Positions 24,105 through 34,549 of a stretch of 42,172 nucleotides of DNA are shown here, in pieces. This DNA is from an uncultured Clostridia bacterium (lineage in GTDB: Bacteria > Bacillota > Clostridia > TANB77 > CAG-465). A program made the translations under genes and the position numbers. A model generated the notes under the pieces. That model had not been told where the DNA came from and made no database searches. It worked only from the letters and a program-made list of their open reading frames with translations. Within the stretch, counting starts at the first letter, position 1; every line of letters starts with the position of its first letter. Location of the stretch: positions 1-42,172 of the forward strand of contig CANRQA010000009.1 in the NCBI GenBank assembly GCA_947632635.1, written 5' to 3'.

Positions 24105-25496
24105 ATGCAAACTAGTAAAAAAATCGTTCCTGAATCATTTGTCTTTATTAATGGCATTCCATATTTTCGCTTAAAAGATGGTAGCATAGCTGTTGAGAAA
24201 GTAACAAAAGTTATAATAAACTCTTCGCTTGATGATAATGTTGAATTAATAACTTTGGATTGTGGCTCAAAGGAAGTAAATTTTTGGAAGATAGCTAACA
24301 AAATTTATGCACTAGCATCATCATCTTGCTTAACTATCGACAAAGATACTACTTTTATTGATTGTTACTATTCAAAAAATTATCCCGAAGGACATTATGT
24401 TAAATACATGTCCTCTGATAAATGCGGTATTATATATGTCAGTGAAACAGAAGTTAGCAGTGTTATATCTCATGAAATTGGCTACAAAGACATCTGCTTT
24501 GAGAATAATTTGTTTTATGCTGATTTAAAAGAAGGAAAAGACGGTTATCATGTTATTGGAGAATCAGGTAGATTGTTAGGTACTTTTTCCTCTAAATGCA
24601 GAAAATTAAACGGATATGTATTATTTTATGATGATAATAGTATTTTTATAAATTCTACTAAGTTTGATATTCCTGGTGGAATTTTATCAGTAGAGACTAT
24701 ACACACAGGTAAGTTTACATTTGTGAAAGTAATAAATAATAATGGAACTTATTATTATACGGAAAATCTTGAATATTTATTTGGTCCTATTAAAAATGAT
24801 GATGAAATTTCTTTTAATACAGATAATTCTTGTTTTGTATTTGAAAGAGAAAAAGATTCTAAAGTTATTAAGAAGATATTTTATATTTATTTAACGAATA
24901 ATAATCATATACGTCATGAAGTATTAACTAGTCAAAATGGTATAGGACTTTATTCATTTAAAATGAATGGATATAGTCAAGAGCTTAAGCATACCCTATT
25001 TTTTAGCGCCGATAACGTACTATACGTACTAGATGAGGAAAAAGATAACAAATTTATCCCCATAATTAAAGACGTAGATGCTACTAGATATATTATACAT
25101 TGCAAAGAATATACTGGTCGTGGTCATATTTATTCAATAGTTGGCTATAAAGATAATGATACCCCTGTTTATATTGCTGATTATGATCAAGTTTATGGAC
25201 GTATATATGACGAATTTGTAATTGAAAAAATTGAAGATGGTTACAAATATGACGTTACGGATGGTTACGAATATTCCTCCGCTAAAGAATCCAAACCTTC
25301 TCATATTTGCAAATACAAAACAGAAAATGAACTTTACGAGGCAATTTTCGTAATTGACTGTAACGGCAAAGTGATAATTTCAGTTCGAGGCAATAAATGT
25401 TACAAAAAGAAATATGCAAGCCGTGATGTTTATGTCATTGAAAATAATATAGGCGACATGAAAATTTATAGCAAAAAAGGTGCAAAATTAGCTTAA
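24105..25496 (+). CDS. Large beta-rich cytoplasmic protein of unknown function
   Basis: 463 residues without signal peptide or membrane segment. Short alternating strand-turn patterns recur throughout (FFSADNVLYVLDEE, IYSIVGYKDNDTPVYIADYD, AIFVIDCNGKVIISV), as in WG-repeat or beta-propeller proteins, but no clear repeat unit can be defined by eye. AAGAAAGGGG precedes the ATG. Its DNA is somewhat richer in GC and uses more GAC, AAC and GGC codons than its neighbours, hinting at transfer. It is the last gene of a promoter-to-terminator cassette with two small genes. I do not recognise a family. Confidence 0.65.
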   Translation: MQTSKKIVPESFVFINGIPYFRLKDGSIAVEKVTKVIINSSLDDNVELITLDCGSKEVNFWKIANKIYALASSSCLTIDKDTTFIDCYYSKNYPEGHYVKYMSSDKCGIIYVSETEVSSVISHEIGYKDICFENNLFYADLKEGKDGYHVIGESGRLLGTFSSKCRKLNGYVLFYDDNSIFINSTKFDIPGGILSVETIHTGKFTFVKVINNNGTYYYTENLEYLFGPIKNDDEISFNTDNSCFVFEREKDSKVIKKIFYIYLTNNNHIRHEVLTSQNGIGLYSFKMNGYSQELKHTLFFSADNVLYVLDEEKDNKFIPIIKDVDATRYIIHCKEYTGRGHIYSIVGYKDNDTPVYIADYDQVYGRIYDEFVIEKIEDGYKYDVTDGYEYSSAKESKPSHICKYKTENELYEAIFVIDCNGKVIISVRGNKCYKKKYASRDVYVIENNIGDMKIYSKKGAKLA

Positions 25497-25531
25497 TCTA
25501 AATATTTTACAAATATATTATAAGATTAAAA

Positions 25532-25570
25532 TATAGCTAGCAACAAAATAGTTGCTAGCTATATTTTTAG
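25532..25570. terminator. Strong terminator, probably bidirectional
   Basis: A 14-bp perfect stem (ATATAGCTAGCAAC / GTTGCTAGCTATAT) with T after it on the plus strand and T on the minus side too. It separates the cassette from the convergent HlyD-like gene. Confidence 0.85.
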
Positions 25571-25605
25571 TCATTGCTATCTAAAACTTTTTCAATTTTT
25601 TTATA

Positions 25606-26832
25606 TTAATTGCTTGATACAAGTAACATATCATATACGTTTAAATCTACTGTATCTTCAATTCCTAAACTTTGTAATTCTTCTTCTTCATAATTTTCTA
25701 CTATACACATATTGTCACTTGATATAACAATTTTAACAGGTATATTAGTATATTCTCCACCAGTAACAATAGTTACAAAATCATAGCCCTTCTCATCATT
25801 TCTATACATAGCATTTTTAGGTACTGCTTTTCCCTCAACACTTGTCCAAACAACTTCTACGTTTAAAGTCCTATTATCAACAAAATTTTCTATTGAATTA
25901 CTAATACTAAAAATACTATAATTATACTCATCAGTTTCTATATTTTTTTCTAAAGTACAAGATATAGCCTCTAGTCCATTATCTGTCAACTTTATATTAT
26001 ACTTTCTCCCCTCTTTAATGTATTTATCATTTTCACCACGTTTTTCTTTTACTAATAAATAACATTTAAAATTGTCAATTATCTTTATTCCAAAATTATT
26101 TGTATTATTATTACTATAATGCAAAATTATATTATCTAAATCTGTTTCATTATATTTTAATATATCATTATAACTAATTACATTTTCTAGTCCATCAATT
26201 TTATATGTAACTATACCTGACCTTGTAGCATTTATACTATTTCCTAAATTCTTACTATTTTCTTCAAGACTTTCCCTTTGTTCAATAAGTTCACGTATCT
26301 TAGAACCCGCAGGGCTTAAATTTCCCAAAATAGATACTTTTTTATATGCCAAATCATCAATCTTTTTTTTATATTCTTGCATTTTAACATAAGAAGTAGT
26401 TTGTGTAGCCTCTTTAGTTAACTTTGAAATTTCATCATTTATATTATTAATATCATTTGAATATGTTTCTGGTAAATCTACTATTAACGTTTGAATTTCC
26501 TTATCTAACGCATCTACTTTAGCCAAATATTCATCATATTTATCATTTTTATATATTGCAATAATCTCGTTATTAAATACTCTCTTTCCCTGTTCAATAA
26601 CAGGTATTGCAGATATATTATTATCAATAGAAATAACAGATTCGTCCTTTAAAACATAGCCAACTAAATCAGATATTTTTTCTACATGACCATTAACTAC
26701 TGTATATGTTTTACTAGTATTTATATTATTGTATATAAGTAAAAAAAGCACAATAAATACAGTTACTCCACCAATAACTAATGTTTGTATATTATCTTTA
26801 AATATATGCTTTTTTCTTTTTACTTCTTTCAT
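25606..26832 (-). CDS. HlyD-like membrane-anchored protein
   Basis: 408 residues. A basic start, one transmembrane helix (about 18-37), then a region with two short beta segments flanking a long Lys/Glu/Asp-rich helical hairpin (about 100-200, with LDKEIQTLIVDLPETYSNDI and KIRELIEQRESLEENSKNLG), then a beta-rich C-terminal domain ending near TVDLNVYDMLLVSSN. This is the layout of HlyD/MFP-type adaptors of Gram-positive bacteria, though no transporter is adjacent. AGGTGG precedes the ATG at 26832, ten bases past the miaA stop. The partner and role are unknown. Confidence 0.65.
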   Translation of the reverse strand: MKEVKRKKHIFKDNIQTLVIGGVTVFIVLFLLIYNNINTSKTYTVVNGHVEKISDLVGYVLKDESVISIDNNISAIPVIEQGKRVFNNEIIAIYKNDKYDEYLAKVDALDKEIQTLIVDLPETYSNDINNINDEISKLTKEATQTTSYVKMQEYKKKIDDLAYKKVSILGNLSPAGSKIRELIEQRESLEENSKNLGNSINATRSGIVTYKIDGLENVISYNDILKYNETDLDNIILHYSNNNTNNFGIKIIDNFKCYLLVKEKRGENDKYIKEGRKYNIKLTDNGLEAISCTLEKNIETDEYNYSIFSISNSIENFVDNRTLNVEVVWTSVEGKAVPKNAMYRNDEKGYDFVTIVTGGEYTNIPVKIVISSDNMCIVENYEEEELQSLGIEDTVDLNVYDMLLVSSN

Positions 26833-26841
26833 ACATCCCAC

Positions 26842-27805
26842 CTAATTACTTAAACGCTCTTTAATATAACTAACTTTCTCACTTATAGTCTTAGTTCCGT
26901 CAAGTAATATAACCTCTAACTTATTTTTAAAATATGTTTCCTGTCTTTTTGCATATTTTCTCGTTTCAAGTTTTAATTTAAGTATAACCTCATCTAAAGA
27001 AATCTCATGATTAAAATATGGGAAAAATTCTTTGTATCCTATTGCCTGCATACAAGTAACATCCTTTGGTAGATTCATATCATAAACCATTTTTGCTTCT
27101 TTTTCTAGTCCATCTTTTATCATAATATCTACTCTTTCATTTATTCTTTTATACAATGTATCTCGGTTATAATCTATATAAAAGACTTGAAAATTATATT
27201 TACTATCTTTTTTTAAATTTTTTAGTCTACTTTTTTCATCTTCAATATGTTCTGATTTTAATTTTTCAGAATTTTTGGCAATTTCTAAAGCTCGTATTAC
27301 TCTTTTTAAATTGTTAGGATGAATTTCTTTTGCACTTTCTTTATCTACTTTTTCTAACATATTATACACATACATATTAGATTTTTCTTTTGCAAGGTCA
27401 TATAGATACTTCCTATATTCCTCATCTATAGCCTCTTTATCAAAATTCATATCATATACAACAGAACTTACATATAGCCCTGTTCCCCCAACAATTATTG
27501 GTACTTTACCTTTTTTTATTATTTTATCTATTTCATCATAACACATTCTTTTAAAATCTGCAACACTAAACTTTTCTTGAGGCTCACAGATATCTATTAA
27601 ATGATGTGGTATATTTTGCATTTCAGCCTTAGTAACTTTTGCTGTTGCTATATCAAGCCCCTTATATATTTGCATAGAATCAGCAGATATTATCTCACCA
27701 TTTATATCTTTAGCAAGTTCTACTGAAAGGCTTGTCTTACCGGGATGCAGTAGGGCCTACAATACATATAACTAAACTTTTATCTTCATTTTTTTTATTA
27801 TTCAT
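26842..27805 (-). CDS. miaA: tRNA dimethylallyltransferase MiaA, needs +1 shift at CGG
   Basis: Transfers a dimethylallyl group to A37 of tRNAs reading codons starting with U. From ATG 27805 the protein starts MNNKKNEDKSLVICIVGPTAS, which is the family P-loop, but the plain frame then reads CGG TAA and stops. Skipping one C (27742-27744) restores SGKTSLSVELAKDINGEII and SADSMQIYKG, giving 320 residues, the normal length, with no other defect. DINRDT-type substrate loops and IGYKEFFPYF near the C terminus are also typical. It overlaps neither neighbour; mutL ends eight bases upstream. An in-frame ATG inside the gene (27675) would give a protein lacking the P-loop and so inactive. Confidence 0.85.
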
Positions 27806-27812
27806 ATAACTT

Positions 27813-29757
27813 TTATTTCCTTAAAAATCTTCTTTCTATTTCATATTTTGAAATCTCATATGCAGTTGGTCTACCATGCGGACAAGTAAAAGGATTATCA
27901 AGTTTTACCATTTCATCTATTAAAGCAATTTGTTCTTTTACATCTAACCTCATATGTCCTTTAACAGCTGCTTTACAAGCAAGAGTAGCTATAAATCTAA
28001 ACTCTTTTTCTGTAGTTTGAGTTTTACTTGCGCCAAGAAGTTCATCTAAAATATCCTTAAACATTGATTTATAATCTATATCATAACCAATATTTGGAAC
28101 TCCTGATATTTTAACAGCATTATCTCCAAACTCCTCTAGTATAAATCCACTCTTTTCAAACATATCAAAATTTTCTCTTACTACATCCATTTCCTTTTGT
28201 ACAAGTTCTACAAGCACAGGAATAAGTAACATTTGAGATTGTTTGTCTTTGCTATAATATGCTTCTTTTATTTGTTCATATAATAATCTTTCATGTGCTG
28301 CGTGTTGATCTATTATATACATTTTATCTTTAATCTGTATAATTATATATGTATCAAAAATTTGTCCTACATATTTATATTGCAAAGTATCATTTTCATT
28401 TTTAATTTCTTCTTGTGATACTGCCATATATTTTTCTTGTTGTGACTCATTTAGATTAATATTATTATTTAAGTTATTTTCTACATAACTATTTACAACG
28501 TTTTGATTATTATTCTCATTTATTTTTTCTTCATTTTCGTTTTTATTTAAACTAACAAAACTTCTTTCATCTTCTCTCTTTTCAGGAGTTTTATAACTAC
28601 TTTCAACAGTTTGTGGCTTTATTTTTTCCTCTATAGCTCCAAAATCGTATTTTTTAGATGCATTTTCTTGTTTTATAACACCATTATTTATTAAATCATT
28701 AGAAATTCTATTAATATTTTCCACATTATCCACTTTTTTTATATTCGTAAATGGACTTGTATCTCTATTATGTGCCTCAAGGGTTTTAAGTATAGCATAA
28801 TATATTGCGTCAAATACAGAAGATTCATCTGAAAATTTAACTTCAAGTTTCGCCGGATGTACGTTTACATCAATATTTGAAGGAGAAAGAGTTAAATTAA
28901 TAACTATAAAAGGAAATTTATTTATAGCATATTTTTGTTCACAGGCTTTATCAATTGCAACATTTATAGTTTTATCTTTAATATATCTAGAATTTATATA
29001 TGTAAATTGATGCATTCTAGTAGAACGAGAAATAACGGGAAGTCCTATCATTCCTTGTACTTTTATATTATTATATTCATATTCAATAGGTATTACATTA
29101 TTATATATCTCTTTTCCAAATATATCATAAATAGTATTTTTTAAATCAGCACTTCCAGATGTTTGAATAACTATCTTACCGTTATTTATATATTTAAAAC
29201 TAATATTTGGGTTTGCAAGTGCTGTCCTTATAATTACATCTTCTATATATCCAGCTTCTGTATGATCCTTTTTTAAGAACTTAAATCTAGCAGGAACGTT
29301 ATAGAAAACATCATGTATTTCTATTTTAGTTCCGTGTTGTAGTTGCAAAAATCTCATTAGATACAATGTTTCCAGCCTCAACTTTAACACATCTTCCTAC
29401 ATCTTCATTTATATTTTTAGTAACAAGAGTAACTTTTGAAATAGCTGCAATAGAAGCTAAAGCCTCACCTCTAAAGCCCATTGAAGTTATACGTAATAAA
29501 TCTTCCTCTTTTCTAATTTTACTTGTAGCGTGTCTTTCAAATGCAAGTTCAACATCATCTGAGGCAAACCCTTGCCCATTATCTACAACTTTTATATACT
29601 TTATTCCACCATTTTTAATTTCCACAGTAATTGCAGTAGCTTTAGCATCAATTGAGTTTTCAATTAATTCTTTTACAATGGAAGCCGGTCTATCTACAAC
29701 TTCACCTGCTGCTATTTTATTTATAGTTTGATCATCTAAAAGTACAATACTACCCAC
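27813..29757 (-). CDS. mutL: DNA mismatch repair protein MutL, needs +1 shift at CGG
   Basis: GHKL ATPase and endonuclease acting after MutS recognition. The N-terminal part has [17 protein letters not shown] and [13 protein letters not shown], and reads to ATT before the plain frame gives CGG AAC TAA. Skipping the C at 29334 continues as [18 protein letters not shown], the expected next MutL block, and on through an intact C-terminal domain with the endonuclease motif [20 protein letters not shown] and CPHGRPT. The total of 647 residues is normal. The GTG start has GGGGGA eight bases upstream. It lies between the phospholipase-like gene and miaA in one run of minus-strand genes. Confidence 0.88.
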
Positions 29758-29779
29758 TATATTTTCCCCCTTAAAAACA

Positions 29780-30415
29780 TTAATATATTTTAAGTATCTT
29801 ATCTATTTCAATGCTTGTTTTCTTAATAGCATCATTTATATATGACTCTACATCTTGTTTTGTTATAAACGTATTTTTATCAATATTTGAATCTTTCATA
29901 ATAAATTGCTTATCTATTTTTTCTTTCATTTTTGCATCTAAACATATACCTTTTAATGAGTTTTTTATCTTTTCAATATCAAGTGAATATTTTTGAGCTA
30001 AATATTTATTTAAATTTGCATAATCACAATATATATCTTTAGAAAAATCTTTATCCGTTTTGGTTATTCCATATTGCAAATATTTAATTTTAGTTATATC
30101 ATTTGCATCAGTTTTTGCATATTTACCTATATATTTATCAAACCACACTTTATCTTGAACTAAATGTGATATATAGCCAAGTGTCATCTCATCTTTAATA
30201 TGTTCCTTGTTACTTTCTTCGTATTTTAAAACATTAGGTAATCTTTTTACACCAGACTCTTCTATTACTTGTTCTATATAATGTGTCTGCTCACGGGGTG
30301 CACCAGCCATTTTTAATAAATCTGGCTTTAGTGCACCTATTAAAAACTTATCTGAAAAATGATATTTTTCCTTTAATTTACTTGCAATACATAAATGCAT
30401 TATTAATGATCCCAT
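29780..30415 (-). CDS. Zinc-dependent phospholipase C-like protein
   Basis: 211 residues. [18 protein letters not shown], then [12 protein letters not shown] and THYIE, fit the start of the bacterial zinc-dependent phospholipase C family, with His and Asp ligands in the expected places; [18 protein letters not shown] carries another likely His-Asp set. There is no signal peptide, so it is probably a cytoplasmic hydrolase and not a secreted toxin. GAGGTAAG precedes the ATG. It sits between mutS and mutL, an unrelated-looking insertion in the usual mutS-mutL pair. The substrate is unknown. Confidence 0.65.
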   Translation of the reverse strand: MGSLIMHLCIASKLKEKYHFSDKFLIGALKPDLLKMAGAPREQTHYIEQVIEESGVKRLPNVLKYEESNKEHIKDEMTLGYISHLVQDKVWFDKYIGKYAKTDANDITKIKYLQYGITKTDKDFSKDIYCDYANLNKYLAQKYSLDIEKIKNSLKGICLDAKMKEKIDKQFIMKDSNIDKNTFITKQDVESYINDAIKKTSIEIDKILKIY

Positions 30416-30437
30416 ATATCTTACCTCTATTATATTT

Positions 30438-33038
30438 TTAATCTAATTTTTCTTTTAATTTATATAACACCTCTAAAGCGTCTTTTGGCGTTAATTCATC
30501 TAAATTAGTTTTTTCAAGTATTTTAGTTATTTCAGCCATTTTGTAATTAAACATATCTACTTGTATTTCCTCAGTTGTAATATTTTTTCTTTTTTCTCTT
30601 ATTGTTTTTTTTGCAAGGTCAGTATTTTCTAGCTCTTTTAAAATTTGTTTTGCCCTTGTTAATACCTGCTTACTTATACCAGCAAGTTTTGCAACATAAA
30701 TTCCATATGATTCATCTGCACCACCGGGAGTTATTTTCCTTAAGAATATAACCTCATCGCCTTTTTCTTTTACATCTACCGAATAATTTTTTACCCCATC
30801 AACATTTTGCTCAAGTTCAATTAATTCATGATAGTGTGTTGCAAACAATGTTTTTGCGCCAAGTTTTTCGATATTTGCAACATATTCTACTGTTGCCCAA
30901 GCTATTGCAAGTCCATCATATGTTGAAGTTCCTCTACCAATTTCATCAAGTATTATTAAGCTATTTTTTGTGGCACTTTCTAGTATATTTGCTAGTTCTT
31001 TCATCTCTACCATAAATGTTGACTGACCCATTGCAAGGTCATCTGAAGCACCTATTCTTGTAAATATTCTATCTACAATTGATATATCAGCACTTTCACA
31101 TGGTACAAAACTTCCTATTTGTGCCATATATGTAATAATAGCTACTTGCCTCATATATGTAGATTTACCAGCCATATTAGGTCCTGTAATTATTAATAAT
31201 CTATCAGTTGTATTATTTAAATATGCATCGTTTGGTATAAACTCTTCATTTTTTAATGCCTTTTCTACAACTGCATGTCTACCATTTACAATTTTTATTT
31301 CACCAGTATCTATCATATTTGGTTTTACATAGTTATTATCATTTGCAACTTTTGCAAATGAGCAAAGTACATCAAGAGTAGATATAACATCAGCAGTTCT
31401 TTGTACTCTTATTATTTCATTTGCAACTTTTTGCCTAATTTCACAAAATAGTTTATATTCTATATCTACTAATTTATCTTTTGCACCAAGTATTTTATCT
31501 TCTATTTCTTTTAGTTCTTCTGTTATATATCTTTCAGCACCTGCAAGTGTTTGTTTTCTTATATATCTATCTTCTGGCACTTTATCTTTATATGAATTTG
31601 TTACTTCTATATAATATCCAAATACTCTGTTATATCCTACTCTTAGCCATTTACCATTTATGCCAGTTCTTTGTTTTTCCTTTGCTTCAAGTTCCATTAG
31701 CCAGTTTTGTCCCTCAGTTGAAGCCTCTCTATATTCATCTACTTCACTATTAAATCCACTTTTTATTATTCCGCCCTCTTTAATAGTTATACCTGCATCT
31801 TCAACAATTGATATATTTATTAAATTATATAAATCTTCAAGTGTATCTAGCTCTTCAAGAAGTTCCTTAAAATAATTATTACCAGTTCCATTTACAACAT
31901 TTTCAAGTATATTTTTAATACGAGGTAATTTTTCAAATGAATTTTTAAGTGATATCATTTCCCTTGCATTTGCGCTTGTTCCAACTACCTTTGATATTAA
32001 TCTTTCTATATCATATACACTTTTTAATACTTCCTCTAAATCATCTCTTAATATATTATTATTAACTAATACCTCCACAGCATCTTGCCTTTTTATAATA
32101 TCTTGTTTATTTAAAAGTGGTGCTTCAAGCCATTTTCTTATCTTTCTTCCACCCATAGCTGTTAGTGTATTATCAAGTACCCAAAGCAAACTTCCTTTTT
32201 TAGTTTTTTCTCTATTTGATTCTAATATTTCAAGATTTTTTCTTGTTGCAATATCAAGTTGCATATATTTTTCTATTTCATATATTTTAATATTATTAAT
32301 TTGATTTATACTTGTTTTTTGTGTTTCTTCAATATAATTAAATAGCAAGTTAGATGCTACATATTGTATGTTATTTAGGTTAATATTTGTAGTATCAATT
32401 ATATTTTTTAACACATTATTTTCTTCTTCATTTTTATATGTAGTAATATATATATTATATACTTTTTCTATCTCATTTATTAAAGCATTATTTTGTCTAT
32501 TAATTTCATCTATTACTATTTCAGCTGGTCTAATCCTAGATATTTCATTTATTAATTTTATATTTATATCTATGCCAGAAACATTAGAAACTAAAAACTC
32601 ACCTGTTGATACATCACAAAAAGCAATTGCAGCCATAGTATTTTGCACTAATATACTTGCAATATAGTTATTTTTCTTTTCATCAAGCATTGTAAGTTCT
32701 GTTATTGTACCAGGAGTTACAATTTTAACCACATCTCTTTTAACTATACCTTTTGCTTCTTTTGGGTCTTCTAATTGTTCACATACAGCAACTTTATATC
32801 CTTTTTCTACTAATTTTGGTATATATGTATTTATTGCATGATGTGGTATACCACACATAGGAGCTCTTTCATCTAAACCACAATCTTTTCCTGTTAATGT
32901 AAGTTCAAGTTCACGACTAACTGTTATTGCATCATCAAAAAACATCTCATAAAAGTCGCCTAATCTATAAAATAAAATGCAATCTTTGTACTGCTCTTTA
33001 GTGTCTAAGTACATTTGCATCATTGGTGTTACTGCCAT
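30438..33038 (-). CDS. mutS: DNA mismatch repair protein MutS
   Basis: Recognises mismatches and small loops and recruits MutL. 866 residues, the full length. The N-terminal mismatch-reading motif GDFYEMF is present with its Phe and Glu. The connector, lever and clamp regions follow, then the ABC-type ATPase with ITGPNMAGKSTYMRQ (Walker A), the FMVEMKELANIL signature, LIILDEIGRGTSTYDG (Walker B) and the FATHYHEL His. Interestingly its own glycine codons in this stretch (ACA GGA, CCC GGT GGT) carry no extra C, in contrast to mutL. It has its own promoter and heads the run to the phospholipase-like gene, mutL and miaA. Confidence 0.97.
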   Translation of the reverse strand: MAVTPMMQMYLDTKEQYKDCILFYRLGDFYEMFFDDAITVSRELELTLTGKDCGLDERAPMCGIPHHAINTYIPKLVEKGYKVAVCEQLEDPKEAKGIVKRDVVKIVTPGTITELTMLDEKKNNYIASILVQNTMAAIAFCDVSTGEFLVSNVSGIDINIKLINEISRIRPAEIVIDEINRQNNALINEIEKVYNIYITTYKNEEENNVLKNIIDTTNINLNNIQYVASNLLFNYIEETQKTSINQINNIKIYEIEKYMQLDIATRKNLEILESNREKTKKGSLLWVLDNTLTAMGGRKIRKWLEAPLLNKQDIIKRQDAVEVLVNNNILRDDLEEVLKSVYDIERLISKVVGTSANAREMISLKNSFEKLPRIKNILENVVNGTGNNYFKELLEELDTLEDLYNLINISIVEDAGITIKEGGIIKSGFNSEVDEYREASTEGQNWLMELEAKEKQRTGINGKWLRVGYNRVFGYYIEVTNSYKDKVPEDRYIRKQTLAGAERYITEELKEIEDKILGAKDKLVDIEYKLFCEIRQKVANEIIRVQRTADVISTLDVLCSFAKVANDNNYVKPNMIDTGEIKIVNGRHAVVEKALKNEEFIPNDAYLNNTTDRLLIITGPNMAGKSTYMRQVAIITYMAQIGSFVPCESADISIVDRIFTRIGASDDLAMGQSTFMVEMKELANILESATKNSLIILDEIGRGTSTYDGLAIAWATVEYVANIEKLGAKTLFATHYHELIELEQNVDGVKNYSVDVKEKGDEVIFLRKITPGGADESYGIYVAKLAGISKQVLTRAKQILKELENTDLAKKTIREKRKNITTEEIQVDMFNYKMAEITKILEKTNLDELTPKDALEVLYKLKEKLD

Positions 33039-33074
33039 ATTCTATCTCTTCTTTCCTCTAATTTTTATATCCTT

Positions 33075-33103
33075 ATTATATCAAAAAAAAAGACAAAATA
33101 CAA
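33075..33103 (-). promoter_or_regulatory. Promoter of mutS
   Basis: Minus strand TTGTAT, 17 bases, TATAAT, in the 92-base gap between spmB and mutS. Confidence 0.6.
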
Positions 33104-33130
33104 CAAAATATTTTCTTAAAACTTAGCTTA

Positions 33131-33655
33131 TTATATCATCCCTATATTTACAAGTATAATTGCAGTAACTGTTGCAACAAAATCTGCTATAAGTCCTGCA
33201 ATAAGTATGCCTCTTACCTTTTTAATTTTTACTGCTCCTAAAAATACTGTAACTGTATATAACGTTGTTTCATTTGCACTCATTATAATTGATGCCATTT
33301 TACCTGCTATACTATCTGGTCCACAAGTTTTAAAAATATCCATTGCAACAGACATTGAAGCTCCTCCAGATAATGGTCTAAGCAAACATAATGGAAGTAT
33401 CTCACTTGGAATATTAAACTTATTTAGTAATTGTCTTATTGGAAGTAAAATAACATTAATTGCTCCTGTACTTCTTAAAAGACCAATAGCTATTGTTATT
33501 GCTAGAATATATGGAAAAATTGTATATACAATTTTTAACCCCTCCATTACCCCATCTATAAATAGCCTAAATACATCTTTCTTTTCTCTTATAGCTATAA
33601 CTAAAACTAAAAGTATAAAACATGGTATAATTGCATCAATAAAATAATTTAACAT
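33131..33655 (-). CDS. spmB: Spore maturation protein SpmB
   Basis: 174 residues with four to five hydrophobic helices in a nucleoside-recognition (Gate) domain. Family segments are GLKIVYTIFPYILAITIAIG, LCLLRPLSGGASMSVAMDIF and GPDSIAGKMASIIMSANETT. SpmA and SpmB together are needed for normal dehydration of the spore core in Bacillus and Clostridium. AAGAGGAAA precedes the ATG and the gene starts ten bases after spmA, so the pair is one operon. Confidence 0.92.
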   Translation of the reverse strand: MLNYFIDAIIPCFILLVLVIAIREKKDVFRLFIDGVMEGLKIVYTIFPYILAITIAIGLLRSTGAINVILLPIRQLLNKFNIPSEILPLCLLRPLSGGASMSVAMDIFKTCGPDSIAGKMASIIMSANETTLYTVTVFLGAVKIKKVRGILIAGLIADFVATVTAIILVNIGMI

Positions 33656-33665
33656 TTATTTCCTC

Positions 33666-34238
33666 TTACATCTTTCTATTTAAAATTTTAATTGTTACAA
33701 GCCCTACAATAAGTGCAATAACAGTAACAATCCATACAGGTACAATTATTGCGGAAGGATTGTTCGAGCCGTATAACGCACGCATAGCAATCATACTAGT
33801 TGGTATTAGTTGTAATGAGGCAGTATTAATTAAAACAAATGTTGCCATATTATCACTTGGTAGAGCCTTTACAGGATTTACTTCTTGCAACGCTTCCATT
33901 GCCTTTATTCCATTAACTGTTGATGCGTTTCCAACACCTATAACATTTGTAGCAATATTCATACTCATATATTCAAGAGATTTATCACTTAACTCTTTTT
34001 TATCAAATATTTTATATAAAATTTTTTTAAATGACATTGCAAATTTTTTTATAGCAGAAGTGTTTTCAAAAATATTAAAGATCCCACTCCAAAAGCAAGT
34101 CATTGCAATTAAAGATATGATATTTTCTATTCCATTTTGACCGCTTTCCATAATACTTGTTATTATATTACCAGACGTTCCCATACATAGTGCAACTATT
34201 ATGCTAATAGCTATCATAAAAGTCCATATTTTTGACAT
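33666..34238 (-). CDS. spmA: Spore maturation protein SpmA
   Basis: 190 residues with a Gate-type nucleoside-recognition fold: N-terminal helix (about 1-20), GIENIISLIAMTCFWSGIF, then MSMNIATNVIGVGNASTVNG and NMATFVLINTASLQLIPTS, which are the family's most conserved blocks. The ATG at 34238 is chosen because GGGTGAT lies just before it. It is the first gene of spmA-spmB and runs divergently from the FTR-like gene. It supports the organism being an endospore former. Confidence 0.92.
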   Translation of the reverse strand: MSKIWTFMIAISIIVALCMGTSGNIITSIMESGQNGIENIISLIAMTCFWSGIFNIFENTSAIKKFAMSFKKILYKIFDKKELSDKSLEYMSMNIATNVIGVGNASTVNGIKAMEALQEVNPVKALPSDNMATFVLINTASLQLIPTSMIAMRALYGSNNPSAIIVPVWIVTVIALIVGLVTIKILNRKM

Positions 34239-34348
34239 ACTATCACCCAAATCTTATTTTAAATATATGAAAAAATTTTTTAATATATTCTATATGCATA
34301 TATTTAAAAATATTTTAATATAATGTGTTATCTAGGAAGTGATAGATT

Positions 34349-34531
34349 TTGAAAGGTTATAGATTAAATAGTGATAAAGAATATGTTGAAAAAATAGTAA
34401 ATGGAATTTTAAGAAAAAATGGACATTGTCCATGTAGAGTAAAAGAAGATGATACAACACTTTGTCCTTGTGATGAATTCATAAAAGATGGTATTTGTAA
34501 ATGTAATTTATTTGTTAGAAAAACAAAATGA
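34349..34531 (+). CDS. Small ferredoxin-thioredoxin-reductase-like protein
   Basis: 60 residues. HCPCRVKEDDTTLCPCDEF followed by ICKCNLFV gives the CPC...CPC...CxC arrangement of the ferredoxin:thioredoxin reductase catalytic subunit, which holds a [4Fe-4S] cluster beside a redox-active disulfide. It is shorter than the plant-type subunit (about 110 residues) but similar to small stand-alone versions in Clostridia. The TTG start has GGAAGTGATAG upstream. Its partner thioredoxin is not in the window, and a redox role is inferred from the motif. Confidence 0.75.
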   Translation: MKGYRLNSDKEYVEKIVNGILRKNGHCPCRVKEDDTTLCPCDEFIKDGICKCNLFVRKTK

Positions 34532-34549
34532 GAGGTTTCCCTCCCATAA

